A DNA stretch of 64,000 nt from an uncultured Candidatus Poseidoniales archaeon (lineage in GTDB: Archaea > Thermoplasmatota > Poseidoniia > Poseidoniales > Poseidoniaceae). Below are positions 35,346 through 44,455 of the stretch, one piece after another (the stretch's first letter is position 1; each line of letters opens with the position of its first letter). Made by a program: the position numbers and the translations under genes. The notes below the pieces were generated by a model. That model was given only the letters and a program-made list of their open reading frames with translations, had not been told where the DNA came from and ran no database searches. Location of the stretch: contig CAJIZC010000023.1 in the NCBI GenBank assembly GCA_905181785.1, forward strand, positions 62,001 through 126,000. Reading direction: 5' to 3'.

Positions 35346-36398
35346 TCATTCCTTAGGTGCGGTGTCAGAAATAGTTTTCTTCAAGTCGCTTAGAAGGTGA
35401 GACTGACTGTTCTTCTTGTGCATCTCATTGAGCAAGCCCTTGGCTTTCTCCCACTTGCGAATGTTGTACATGCAATGCTTAGGATCGGGGCGAATGGTTC
35501 GGATGGTTCGCTGGTAAGTCATGAGGCCGACAACGCTGCGTAGGATGCCCTTCCCTGCCTTTTCTGCTTTGGAATCGCCTTCATGGTCGGTGGTCCCTGG
35601 AATCGAGTGTGGGATGACGGGAACGTTTGATTCCTCAATGATGCCAACTCCTGAATCGGTCAGTACGGTAACGGTCGCAAATCCAAGCAAGGTGCCGGTT
35701 GGTGATCGAGCGACAACAACCTCTGAGATGCGATCGAAGAGAATGCGTCGGTGAGATCGTGACAACAAGAAACTGTGCTCGAATATGATGGCGTCGCTGG
35801 TGATTGCGTAGTGGAAACTGCGCTGAAAGTAAAACACCAATGCCATGTAGATGGTGACAAAGATGCCACCAAAGAGGGTTGGCTGATAGTCAGGGATAAA
35901 GCCACCAACGGGGTCCGTGAATATGCCTGAAACAGTGTGAACCAAATCATCCAGAAGGGTGATTGAAGGGGCGAGTGAGACGATTAGCAGGCCCACGGTC
36001 ACCCAGCGTCCCGAGGTGGAAACATTGACCAAACGGTTCATCCAAGTGATGAACAACATAACGGCTGTTAACCCTGCGCCACCGCTGGAAAAGAGAATGG
36101 TAGCAAGCAGGTCAACGAATGCATTTTCGCTGTTGGTTCCGGGTTTGAAATCAAACATCAGGTGGACCGCCAAAACAAGGATTCCGAGCAGGTAGAGGTT
36201 AAGGAACGCGAAGGTGCTTGGGCGCTTGGTAAGCAGAACCTCTTCACCAGCAATCAGTCGGAATTTCTTTGCTAATTTGGCTTGTTCCGCCGCCTTTTTC
36301 GCTTCTTCGGAAGCCATTTGGGATTCTTCAACGGCCTTTGTATCGACCTCTGGTTGTTCTTCAACAGCAGCCCCGGCTTCAATGGATTCTTCGCTCAT
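35346..36398 (-). CDS. Membrane protein with bacterial-type PH (bPH2/YdbS-like) domain
   Basis: 350 residues from MSEESIEAG. An Ala/Glu/Lys-rich coiled coil (about 1-48) is followed by four hydrophobic helices in two pairs (about 65-125 and 130-200), then a bPH2-like beta domain (about 205-270: HYAITSDAIIFEHSFLLSRSHRRILFDRISEV, with continuing strands). The family is linked to membrane or stress responses, but function is uncertain. The frame extends upstream to 36545 without family likeness, so the ATG at 36398 is taken. Confidence 0.68.
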   Translation of the reverse strand: MSEESIEAGAAVEEQPEVDTKAVEESQMASEEAKKAAEQAKLAKKFRLIAGEEVLLTKRPSTFAFLNLYLLGILVLAVHLMFDFKPGTNSENAFVDLLATILFSSGGAGLTAVMLFITWMNRLVNVSTSGRWVTVGLLIVSLAPSITLLDDLVHTVSGIFTDPVGGFIPDYQPTLFGGIFVTIYMALVFYFQRSFHYAITSDAIIFEHSFLLSRSHRRILFDRISEVVVARSPTGTLLGFATVTVLTDSGVGIIEESNVPVIPHSIPGTTDHEGDSKAEKAGKGILRSVVGLMTYQRTIRTIRPDPKHCMYNIRKWEKAKGLLNEMHKKNSQSHLLSDLKKTISDTAPKE

Positions 36399-36499
36399 AG
36401 CAATCGCTCCAGTCGTTTGTCGAGCGGACAACGCAAATAAGACCTTGCCCAATTGCGTCGTAAAACTACCGGAAATTGAATTGTGCGCCTCGTTCGGCG

Positions 36500-37705
36500 T
36501 CAGTGAAGCAAGCCCCAAGAATGTTCGGCGTTGCCCCGAGCCCATGCATAATCGGTTTCCTTACGGATTCCATGCTCGTCGATGATGCGCAACCGCTCAA
36601 GTTTGAGTGGGTATTCATTGTAGGTCAGATGGGAGGTGAGGCCGCCTCGAGTTGGTTGATCGAACGTCCAATGGGCTCGTTCAATGGCCTGAACTGTGAG
36701 TTCAATGATGGTCCGCCCGTTCCACATTTTGATGTTGAACTGAGGCAGTGGTGCTCCGGGGGAATGCCCATGCTTGCCTTCAACAAGGGTTGAGCCAAGT
36801 TTCTCAACGGTAACTTTTGTGAATTTTTCGCTTCGTTGATTCTTCCCATCGTGGAATAATCCACCTTGAGACAACCCAAGGTGACCGAAGTCTCTTCGTT
36901 TCCATGGCCGGTTGTCACGGGCGGTCACGGTGAAGGAGAGGTGAGGTATGAACCAATCAATGTAGGACCCATCATCGAGGTGCAACACGCCCCAATACCA
37001 CGGCACAGATGGGGCTTGAACGCTTACCTTTTGGAAGTAGGCGGTTCCATTGACTTCTTCTCCGTCAAGGGTGCCAGAAGCCTTGGTGCCGTGCAACCTA
37101 AGGATGTCGTACCCCATGTTTGCGGCGTAGGTCGCAGTTGCTTCTCGGGCGGTGGACATAGCGCTGTTCCAAGGTGTCAATTTGAGTTTCATATCCTTCG
37201 GAACGCTCGGGTGTTGAGCTTCTTCATCGGTGGTGAGGTTCAACCAAAATTCACTCAGATCACTCTTGAGGCCCATGCTCATGTCTTGGTCCAGCAACGG
37301 GACAACAGCGCCACCTCCCTGACCGGTAGTTCCTCCATTGCCGGGCCAATCAGGGTGAGAATCTGGGAGGGCAACAATGCGACAAATTTGTTTGATCACT
37401 GGTTCATGCATTTGAACGCCATCGAACCACCATGCACAAACCATGCCGTCGAGCGCCATGCCATCGTGTTCATCGAACCCAGGGCGCCCTTTTGGGGTCC
37501 AAGGTGTCCCATTCACATCCACAAGAGGGTTGTCTTTGGTTGACCACAACACCATCAATTGGCGTCCACTCGGTTTACCGTCAGGGTCATCGAGCATCAC
37601 CAGCCACCACCACCAATCCCACGTGAGATGGTGCAATGGTGGTCTGTTTTGCAGGCGCCACATGCCAGATAGATCTCCCGCAAAAGCGGTCATTTCCTCG
37701 TTCAT
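36500..37705 (-). CDS. Possible AttH/CrtC-type lipocalin-like protein, last gene of the ABC exporter operon
   Basis: 401 residues, beta-rich, with two repeated halves. The first contains LHHLTWDWWWWLVMLDD and LMVLWSTKDN; the second contains PWYWGVLHLDDGSYIDWFIPH, FTVTARDNRPWKRRD and IKMWNGRTIIELT. This doubled pattern with W-rich strands recalls AttH/CrtC (hydroxyneurosporene synthase-like) proteins, several of which are encoded beside ABC exporters. No signal peptide is apparent. Its ATG overlaps the stop of the upstream permease (ATGA). Family assignment is tentative; the operon membership is clear. Confidence 0.5.
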   Translation of the reverse strand: MNEEMTAFAGDLSGMWRLQNRPPLHHLTWDWWWWLVMLDDPDGKPSGRQLMVLWSTKDNPLVDVNGTPWTPKGRPGFDEHDGMALDGMVCAWWFDGVQMHEPVIKQICRIVALPDSHPDWPGNGGTTGQGGGAVVPLLDQDMSMGLKSDLSEFWLNLTTDEEAQHPSVPKDMKLKLTPWNSAMSTAREATATYAANMGYDILRLHGTKASGTLDGEEVNGTAYFQKVSVQAPSVPWYWGVLHLDDGSYIDWFIPHLSFTVTARDNRPWKRRDFGHLGLSQGGLFHDGKNQRSEKFTKVTVEKLGSTLVEGKHGHSPGAPLPQFNIKMWNGRTIIELTVQAIERAHWTFDQPTRGGLTSHLTYNEYPLKLERLRIIDEHGIRKETDYAWARGNAEHSWGLLH

Positions 37706-39009
37706 TCAATTTCCTTCCCTTTGAAGATGGCGCCGCCAATGAACCACAGAAGCGCCCCTTGAACAAGCAAAACCACGGTTGCAAACACAGAGGAAATCAA
37801 TCCACTGCTGCCAACGCCGGGTTCTGAGTAAAAGAAATCCAGAGCCAGAGCGCTTGCTCGGATTGGACCTAAATCGTCTCCAAAGGTGGTGCCTTGAAGC
37901 AAGAACATGTCCATGTTTGGCCACACCATCATCGCTGCAGCATCGACGATCATCAGCGCCCATCCAATGACCGAAAAGCGAAGAATTGAAGCATCCGGTG
38001 CGCCCATTGACACGAGGCACATGCCAAGTTCCCATGCGGCAAATGGAATCGCCAAAACGATACCATAGCGCCACATCACGCCCATGGTGCAAAACAGCAT
38101 ACCGTACACGAACGATGCCATCATGGTTGCAAAAATGATGCCCAGCCATACGCCGAGGTCGGCGAATCTGAAGAGGCCATCACCCGGACCCATGAACCCT
38201 GAAAGTAAAGCGAAAAGGATGCCTAGGGCAATATAATACGGCCATACGATGCCAAGGTAGCCGAGGATTCTGTAAAGGAAAACTTCGGTACGAGCGATTG
38301 GTTTTGCAAGCATAAAATGCATGGTGCCTGCTGACATCTCATCTCGAATCAAGCCGGTGGCTAAGAAGAGAGGCAGAAACATCCCTAAAAGCAAGACAAA
38401 CCCCATCTTTCCAATGCCAAGCACAAACGCCATGTGCGTTGCTTCAGCAGCGTAAGCAGCATCATCTGGATCTTCATCGACGTTCAGATCAGCGTTCACA
38501 TCCCATCGGCCAGAATACCTGTCTTGAATGAGCAGCACATCGCACTCCACTCCGTTTTGATTGCGGTCCTTACGGGAGGAGGTTCCATCGTAATTGTAAC
38601 AATCACCATCGTCATCAAATCCGGTTGTTTGTCGAGTTGAAGTGCCTGTTATAGAGTAATCAAATCCATCTTCATCGATGTAATTTGAAGCGGGCTCTGG
38701 TTCGATTGGAGGCGTTAACAGGCCAGGATGTGAGTTGTCCATGTACGGGTCTGTGCCCCATTTCAGTTCTTGGCCTGTTGGATAACCATCGCTGTCAGGG
38801 TCCAAACTGTCTCCATCGTTATCAATCGATTCAAAGCCACTCGCCATGACATCGATGTAAATCAGCATGACGAGCGAGATCGCCACCAACCCCACGCCCA
38901 ACACCACCCATGTGGATGCTTTTGTTCGGTATTGACGCATGGTGAATTCAGTGATTGCAGCGGCTTTTCTGTCAAGCGCTCTGTAGATTGAGTTTGGTTT
39001 TGCTTCCAT
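37702..39009 (-). CDS. ABC-2 type permease with acidic calcium-repeat-like extracytoplasmic loop
   Basis: 435 residues. TM1 (about 33-55) is followed by a large loop (about 56-185) with Asp-rich repeats such as DNDGDSLDPDSDGYPTG, KWGTDPYMDNS, FDDDGDCYNYDG and LNVDEDPDD, much like thrombospondin type-3 or dockerin-type calcium sites. Five or six further helices follow, with RDEMSAGTMHFMLAKPIARTEV, the typical ABC-2 loop. It pairs with the ATPase whose stop it overlaps (TGATG). A start at GTG 39012 is also possible. Confidence 0.82.
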   Translation of the reverse strand: MEAKPNSIYRALDRKAAAITEFTMRQYRTKASTWVVLGVGLVAISLVMLIYIDVMASGFESIDNDGDSLDPDSDGYPTGQELKWGTDPYMDNSHPGLLTPPIEPEPASNYIDEDGFDYSITGTSTRQTTGFDDDGDCYNYDGTSSRKDRNQNGVECDVLLIQDRYSGRWDVNADLNVDEDPDDAAYAAEATHMAFVLGIGKMGFVLLLGMFLPLFLATGLIRDEMSAGTMHFMLAKPIARTEVFLYRILGYLGIVWPYYIALGILFALLSGFMGPGDGLFRFADLGVWLGIIFATMMASFVYGMLFCTMGVMWRYGIVLAIPFAAWELGMCLVSMGAPDASILRFSVIGWALMIVDAAAMMVWPNMDMFLLQGTTFGDDLGPIRASALALDFFYSEPGVGSSGLISSVFATVVLLVQGALLWFIGGAIFKGKEIE

Positions 39010-40001
39010 CACTTGCCACCCCCGTTTGTGAGGTAGCCCAAGATGGAGGCAAGATCGTCATCGGGGTTGTCGATGGTGTGGACTCTGTGGCCGTTCTCAA
39101 CGATCACCTTGGGCAGATTGGCATGAATTGCACCGAGGTTGTGGGTTTGAATCGAGAGGTTGTTTTTGTTCGGAAATGAAATCCCTGATACATCGTCAAG
39201 GTCGATGACATCTTTGGCCAGTTGCTTTGCATCATCGGCTTCGATTGTGATTCGATGAGGTATTTGGTCGAGCTTTTCTCGAATGGAATGGAGGTTGCCA
39301 AGGGCGAGCAAACGACCGTTATGGAGGATAATGATTTGTTCGGTGATCCGTTCGATTTCTTGGAGGATATGGCTGCTCACGATGACGGTGCGCCCCATTC
39401 GTCCCAATTCTCGAATCACGTTCATGATGGTTGTTCGGGCCAACGGGTCACAGCCCTGAAGCGGTTCATCCAAGATGATCAATTCAGGGTCGTTCACAAG
39501 TGCATGAGCGATTTTAGCGCGTTGACGCATCCCTTTGGAGTACTGGCCGATTTTCTTGTGAGCAACATCGGCAAGCCCGACGAAGTTGAGCACCCTGTCG
39601 GCTTCAACCATCGCTTCAGCTCGGGTCAGTCCGTTGAGTCGAGCGAAGGTGGATACGAATTGATGTGCCGTCATCCAATCGTACATCTTTTCGTGTTCCG
39701 GGACAAATCCAACCCTTGCGTAAGGTGCTGGGTTTTTCCAGGGGTCTGTTCCAAAGAGGCGGATTTTCCCTTGACTTGGCTTGAGTTTACCCATGAGTAA
39801 TTTGAACATGGTCGACTTGCCTGCACCGTTCATTCCAAGCACGCCAGTCACGCCACCATTCAACGCCATCGTGATGTTTGATAAAGCAAAAATACGTCCA
39901 TAGGATTTGGAAACCCCTTCCAAAAGAACGGCGGGAACGGAGAGGTCAGGTTGCCATGCTTGATCTTGACCCTTTCCTTCCTGATTGAGATCTGGCATCA
40001 T
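39009..40001 (-). CDS. ABC exporter ATP-binding protein (second pair)
   Basis: About 330 residues. Walker A GMNGAGKST, Q-loop region VGFVPEHEKMYDWMT, signature YSKGMRQRAKI, Walker B ELIILDEP, D-loop GCDPLART and switch His SSHI. The typical signature LSGGQ is YSKGM, as in DrrA/CcmA-like exporter ATPases. A C-terminal domain of about 90 residues follows. The start ATG at 40001 overlaps the stop of the preceding permease (ATGA). It energises the permease encoded just downstream. Confidence 0.92.
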   Translation of the reverse strand: MMPDLNQEGKGQDQAWQPDLSVPAVLLEGVSKSYGRIFALSNITMALNGGVTGVLGMNGAGKSTMFKLLMGKLKPSQGKIRLFGTDPWKNPAPYARVGFVPEHEKMYDWMTAHQFVSTFARLNGLTRAEAMVEADRVLNFVGLADVAHKKIGQYSKGMRQRAKIAHALVNDPELIILDEPLQGCDPLARTTIMNVIRELGRMGRTVIVSSHILQEIERITEQIIILHNGRLLALGNLHSIREKLDQIPHRITIEADDAKQLAKDVIDLDDVSGISFPNKNNLSIQTHNLGAIHANLPKVIVENGHRVHTIDNPDDDLASILGYLTNGGGK

Positions 40002-41041
40002 TCTCTGGTCACCTCCATGGAGGAGACTCGAGCGCTCAGCGTGTAGAGCGCCAAGGCGTTCATCGCCACAAGAGAGGCCAGCGACCATGTCCAAGAGTAT
40101 TGGTCGTAGGTTGGTTGTGTGCCAATGAGAATTTGACCAACATGGGCCATGCAATCATAGGGCGACAGAAGGTAGAGAATTTCTCGGTCGAACAAGGTCG
40201 AAACCAAAACGGCCAACACCTTCGTACCAAGAACGATTGACAAAAGGCCAATGCCTGGGAAGAATTTCCCCTTTGAGACGCTCGAAAGCGCTAAACCGAT
40301 GCTGGTGTATGTGAAAATAAGCAGCATGCCAGAAACAAACGCCGCCAAAAACAGCGGAAATGTATCCATAATCCACGCCCAACCACGGCCCAGTGAGATG
40401 ATTTCTGCAAAGTAATACAGCGCCAAGGTCAACAGGACTACGAGCGCTTGAATCAAGGCCACGGAAAGGAATTTCATTCCAACGTAATCAAAGCGAGTGA
40501 TTGGTCTGGAAAAGTACAGGGCAGAGGTGCCATGTTGGCGATCTTCTGAGATGACGCTGCCTACCAGAAGGGCCGCTACGATGGGGTAGTACAGGACGTT
40601 TCTTGGAAAGAAACCAAGCACGTGACCGTATAGATTATCCCTGCTAACCCCCCATAATTGATGCAAACTGCCATCGCCAATCAACCCGGAAAGAAGCGTC
40701 AATGCTGCGTCGCTGAGCGAGGCGATGAACACGATCAGAACGAACAGTCTTGTCGGCATGCCCCAAGGCCTGTGCCCCTTCTTGAAGATGCCCAACAGAT
40801 GATGTCGGAGGATGGCCCAGTTGCGCATCCAGCGTGGATTCAGCGTCCCTTGCCACGGTTTGTACACCTGTTCGAACACATGGCCGGTCGAGGTTGGTTG
40901 AGTCGCTTGGGGAGCGCTCATGTCTTCATCGCCCTCACTTGAGCCCCATGCGGCCTCCATTCGGCCCTGGCCGGTTACGGGTGCTTCCGCCCCGTACTCG
41001 ATGTCCGCTGCGGGTGGCAGTTCAATCGGTTGTTCGCTCAA
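39998..41041 (-). CDS. ABC-2 type permease (first pair)
   Basis: 347 residues starting at TTG 41041 inside a strong GGAGGTGGAGGTGC context. The first 100 residues are acidic and polar, then about six transmembrane helices, with SEDRQHGTSALYFSRPITRFDYVG as the ABC-2 cytoplasmic loop. The next helices read ALIQALVVLLTLALYYF and LLIFTYTSIGLALSSVS. It pairs with the ATPase at 41038-42048. The start overlaps the ATPase stop, so expression is coupled. Confidence 0.87.
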   Translation of the reverse strand: MSEQPIELPPAADIEYGAEAPVTGQGRMEAAWGSSEGDEDMSAPQATQPTSTGHVFEQVYKPWQGTLNPRWMRNWAILRHHLLGIFKKGHRPWGMPTRLFVLIVFIASLSDAALTLLSGLIGDGSLHQLWGVSRDNLYGHVLGFFPRNVLYYPIVAALLVGSVISEDRQHGTSALYFSRPITRFDYVGMKFLSVALIQALVVLLTLALYYFAEIISLGRGWAWIMDTFPLFLAAFVSGMLLIFTYTSIGLALSSVSKGKFFPGIGLLSIVLGTKVLAVLVSTLFDREILYLLSPYDCMAHVGQILIGTQPTYDQYSWTWSLASLVAMNALALYTLSARVSSMEVTRE

Positions 41042-42048
41042 GCACCTCCACCTCCCATGTGCGCAGGTGCGTCGACCTTCCGAGCAAATGCAGGGGAGCC
41101 AAGCAAATCTTCACTTGTCTTCACTTCATACCCGAGGTTTTCCATGATCACAAGGAACAAATCTTCCAATGAGGCTTCATATTCGTGCATCCTTCGGACT
41201 TGAGCACCAGTTTGAGCAGCGCATGCTAAAATTCGAGTGGTTGTGTCTTCACCAACATGCCCGATGCGCATGACCCTGCCTTCACGGCGAACGGTCAAAC
41301 CGTCTGCTTCGAGGGCTTGGGCTAAACGGGTTGCACCACCCCACACGTGGATTTCGATTTCTCTATCGATGGCTTTGAGGTCCTCAATTGCGCCTTGTGC
41401 GGCGAGTTTACCTTTGTGGAGCAGAACGATGTTTTCGCACACCCGCTCCACGTCATCCATCAAGTGTGAAGCCATCAGGACCGATCGATCACCATCGCGA
41501 ACCGTTGTGGTCAGAGTTTGAATCATGTACTCCCGTGCTTTTGCGTCAAGGCCGTTCGAAGGCTCATCTGCAATGATCAGTTCAGGGTCGTGAATCAAGG
41601 CACAGGCTAGTTTTGTCGCCTGTTTCATCCCTGTCGAGAAACTTCCGATGTTCCGATAGCGCTCCTCACCAATGCCGACGTACTGCAACGATTCATGAGC
41701 CCGTGCTAAAGCGATTGTCGGGTTCATACCTAGGAGTTCACCTGAGTATCGAACTTGATGGATTGCATCCATGTCGGGGTTGAGTGCATCGTATTCGGGC
41801 ATGTAGCCAATGCGAGCCCGAATGGCGTCCCCTTCTGTTCGAATGTCGTGGCCAAGAACGGTGCCTTCGCCTTCCGAGGCTTGGATCAGACCGAGGATGG
41901 TTTTGAGGAAGGTGGACTTTCCAGCCCCGTTTGGTCCAAGCAGTCCAGTTGCACCCTTTTTGACGGCCAAGTTAAGGTTATCAAGAGCAATATGGGGCCC
42001 ATAAGATTTGGTGAGGTTTGTGGTTTTGATTATCAATTCATCAACCAT
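41038..42048 (-). CDS. ABC exporter ATP-binding protein (first pair)
   Basis: 336 residues, DrrA-like. Walker A GPNGAGKST, Q-loop IGYMPEYDALNPDMDA, signature FSTGMKQATKL, Walker B ELIIADEPSNGLD, switch ASHLMDDVERV. A C-terminal extension of about 100 residues carries the DrrA-type regulatory domain (EIHVWGGATRLAQALEADG). First gene of a five-gene minus-strand operon. The 76-base gap upstream (42049-42124) contains no gene. Confidence 0.93.
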   Translation of the reverse strand: MVDELIIKTTNLTKSYGPHIALDNLNLAVKKGATGLLGPNGAGKSTFLKTILGLIQASEGEGTVLGHDIRTEGDAIRARIGYMPEYDALNPDMDAIHQVRYSGELLGMNPTIALARAHESLQYVGIGEERYRNIGSFSTGMKQATKLACALIHDPELIIADEPSNGLDAKAREYMIQTLTTTVRDGDRSVLMASHLMDDVERVCENIVLLHKGKLAAQGAIEDLKAIDREIEIHVWGGATRLAQALEADGLTVRREGRVMRIGHVGEDTTTRILACAAQTGAQVRRMHEYEASLEDLFLVIMENLGYEVKTSEDLLGSPAFARKVDAPAHMGGGGA

Positions 42049-42124
42049 AATACGCCCCCCTATACAAAATGAGGTAAGCGACAGACCTTGAATGCTACCA
42101 CGTATATCTCATTCAAACTCCGAC

Positions 42125-44392
42125 CTAAAGCGAAAGGCCGCCTCTTGTTTTGACAGCGATTCCTTTGGTGAAGCCGGTGAATTCATCGGCTGTCCCATTC
42201 GCCAAACCATGGCCGAGAAGTGCGCCGCTTTTGTTGACAATGAGGCAGGTTTGTGAGGGTCGAATCCAAGGGTCAACGGCCAAGACGAAGCCATGAAACA
42301 CGTTCCGTCCTTGCCTGACAAAGGGTTCTGCATCCTCGTTCACCATCACCCACGCAGGACCGGCTCCTTTCGGAGGTTGAGACGTTGAGGAAGGCATCTG
42401 CGTTGGAGCCTCAAGTTTCCTCAAGCCGTGCAAAGCAACGGCTCCTTCATCGGTTAATGACAATCCACCATCGCCAAGTCGAGGGCTGGCGATGTGTGCG
42501 CCTGCTCCGGTGATTGCGTTTTTGACTCGGCCTTGCCGATTTACAACAAAGGTCGCATCAGCCAAGAGGTTGCGAGCCGCTTGACTTTCAACGTTCATCA
42601 GGACAGAGAGTTTGTCGGAAACAAGACGTCGATACACAATCAACTTGGCTGCTTCCCTCCCGTCTCGGTCAAGGTGGGTTGGGCTCGATTCGGTATCGTC
42701 GACAGCATCGACCACGCCTGCTTGCTGAAGGGCTTCCATGCATCGGGCTTGTATGCCATCACCAAGCATGTCCACTGTGATAATTTTGCGCTCGCCCAGG
42801 TGGAGGCGGTCCAGTTCGCGTCGAATCCACGAGAGGTTAGGCCGTCGTCGCCAAAGCCAATCTGGGCCGTCGATGTGTGCGAACGGGTTGAGGTCCTCAA
42901 GCGAATACGGGACCAAACCGACAGGGGTGAGGATCAGAACTTCCAGCCCTGGGGCATGATGGGTGATGCGGACCATGATATCGCTTAATCGCTCCCGCCA
43001 AGGGCCAGAGGAACCGTGCATTATGAGCACGCTTTCACAACCGCGACCTTGGTTTTCTAACGGCGTCCACCGTTCGATCAGGTTTCGGCGTGCTGAAACG
43101 ATTTGAGGGCGGACGAAGGTGTCTTCTCCGCCCCATGGTTCGCCGCCCTTGCGAGGTGTTTCTTGGGCGTGGACGAGCCAGTTCCATCCTTCTTCCCATG
43201 CGCCTGAATCAGGACCACGCTCGCGCCCTGCGTCCCTGTCATTTAGAATTAAGTCGTCGAGCATTTTGAGTTTCATCATGGCTTGCTGGGGGCGCGTTGA
43301 TAGCCAAAGGAACGCTTCCCTTAGGGCTGGATGCTGATGGCTGCGTCGTTCGACAAGGCGCCATAAGGTTCCATCGCGAATGGCTTGCTTACACCGGCTC
43401 AATTCACTCAATGTCATCTCCAAATTGTAACGTGCCAGCAGTGAGGTGCGTTCCTCTTTGGACATAGCTTTGACTTCGATCGGGGTGATGGTTGCCACGC
43501 ATGGCATCATCATCGGCCAGTCGTTCATCGAATCGATTCGTTCAGTTCCCCACGGTGTCAAGAGGCGCCCATCTCGTGCAAAAAGAGCGTAGGCAGCTGA
43601 ATCAAACAGGTCCGCACCAAGGGCGATCGACATTGGAAACAACATTGGATGGCCGCAGCCGAACATATGGACGGGACGCTCAGGAGGAAGGTAGGGAAGG
43701 CTGGCCAGCATTATTTTGGCATAGTCTTTGTATCGATGCTGTTCCATCACTGGCACAATGCCGCCAATTGGATGGACTGCGAATTGATGTTCAGCCATGC
43801 CTTTGGCTGATTTTGTTCGCAAGTCTTTGAACAGGCCGCCTTGAATTGGCCCGTTTAACATTGTAGACCCGGAGGCCAAGACGCTTTTGGCTGCCCGTTC
43901 AAGCGTCTCATCAACGCAATGTTCGACTTGTTCGTGGGTCATGTCTGGTCGAGAAAACACATCCAGCATGGTTGCGATATCGACGCCGATGCTTTGTTGG
44001 AACTCGACGATTTCTTCGACGCCAACCTCCACATCGCCGTAAATGTAGGATTGGAAGGTGCCCGAATCGGTCATCACAACGCCAGGGAAATCCAGCAGTT
44101 TGTGAACTCCGTCTGCAGTTGCTTTTTGCTTTAATTCATCGTGCTTCCAGATGATGTAAGAGTTTGTGATCAATGCACCAATGCCGTACCTGTCCCACAT
44201 TTCCCGAGGTTCAATGGTTCGGATGTTCGGGTTGATGACGGGGAGCAGTGCGGGGGTTTCAAGCACGCCGTGTGTAGTATGGAGTCTTCCCAATCGGGCG
44301 CGACCATCTCGGCCAGTGATTTCGAACAAGCCTTGATCCTGTTCTCTACACGGCTTAGGGTCTTCGCGTCGACCTTCCTTCCATGCGCCCAT
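42125..44392 (-). CDS. tgtA: Archaeal tRNA-guanine transglycosylase with ArcS-like and PUA domains; zinc site absent
   Basis: 755 residues. N-terminal TGT barrel (about 20-340): VMTDSGTFQSY (first Asp), SIGVDIATMLDVFSRPD, GGLFKDLRTKSAKGM and GADLFDSAAYALFARDG (second Asp, nucleophile). Archaeosine-forming TGTs then have a CxCxxC...H zinc site; here that place reads WPMMMPCVATITP (about 295-305) and the later His is Tyr (LARYNL). About 455-560 resembles the ArcS core (DUF5591): LEVLILTPVGLVPYSLE, but the PCSxxKPY motif is replaced by HGSSGPWRERLS. A PUA domain (about 650-755) ends the protein. Expected role is preQ0 insertion at G15 of tRNA, with altered metal use. Confidence 0.88.
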   Translation of the reverse strand: MGAWKEGRREDPKPCREQDQGLFEITGRDGRARLGRLHTTHGVLETPALLPVINPNIRTIEPREMWDRYGIGALITNSYIIWKHDELKQKATADGVHKLLDFPGVVMTDSGTFQSYIYGDVEVGVEEIVEFQQSIGVDIATMLDVFSRPDMTHEQVEHCVDETLERAAKSVLASGSTMLNGPIQGGLFKDLRTKSAKGMAEHQFAVHPIGGIVPVMEQHRYKDYAKIMLASLPYLPPERPVHMFGCGHPMLFPMSIALGADLFDSAAYALFARDGRLLTPWGTERIDSMNDWPMMMPCVATITPIEVKAMSKEERTSLLARYNLEMTLSELSRCKQAIRDGTLWRLVERRSHQHPALREAFLWLSTRPQQAMMKLKMLDDLILNDRDAGRERGPDSGAWEEGWNWLVHAQETPRKGGEPWGGEDTFVRPQIVSARRNLIERWTPLENQGRGCESVLIMHGSSGPWRERLSDIMVRITHHAPGLEVLILTPVGLVPYSLEDLNPFAHIDGPDWLWRRRPNLSWIRRELDRLHLGERKIITVDMLGDGIQARCMEALQQAGVVDAVDDTESSPTHLDRDGREAAKLIVYRRLVSDKLSVLMNVESQAARNLLADATFVVNRQGRVKNAITGAGAHIASPRLGDGGLSLTDEGAVALHGLRKLEAPTQMPSSTSQPPKGAGPAWVMVNEDAEPFVRQGRNVFHGFVLAVDPWIRPSQTCLIVNKSGALLGHGLANGTADEFTGFTKGIAVKTRGGLSL

Positions 44393-44455
44393 GAGATGGC
44401 CACAGGCGTGTGTCTTTCAATCCCTCCGCTCAGGAATGGCTGCTTGGACTTTGGT

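Noticed and set aside
34553-35356. 267-residue open frame antisense to truA and the TPR-like gene
   Set aside because: Overlaps two conserved minus-strand frames and has no recognisable domain.
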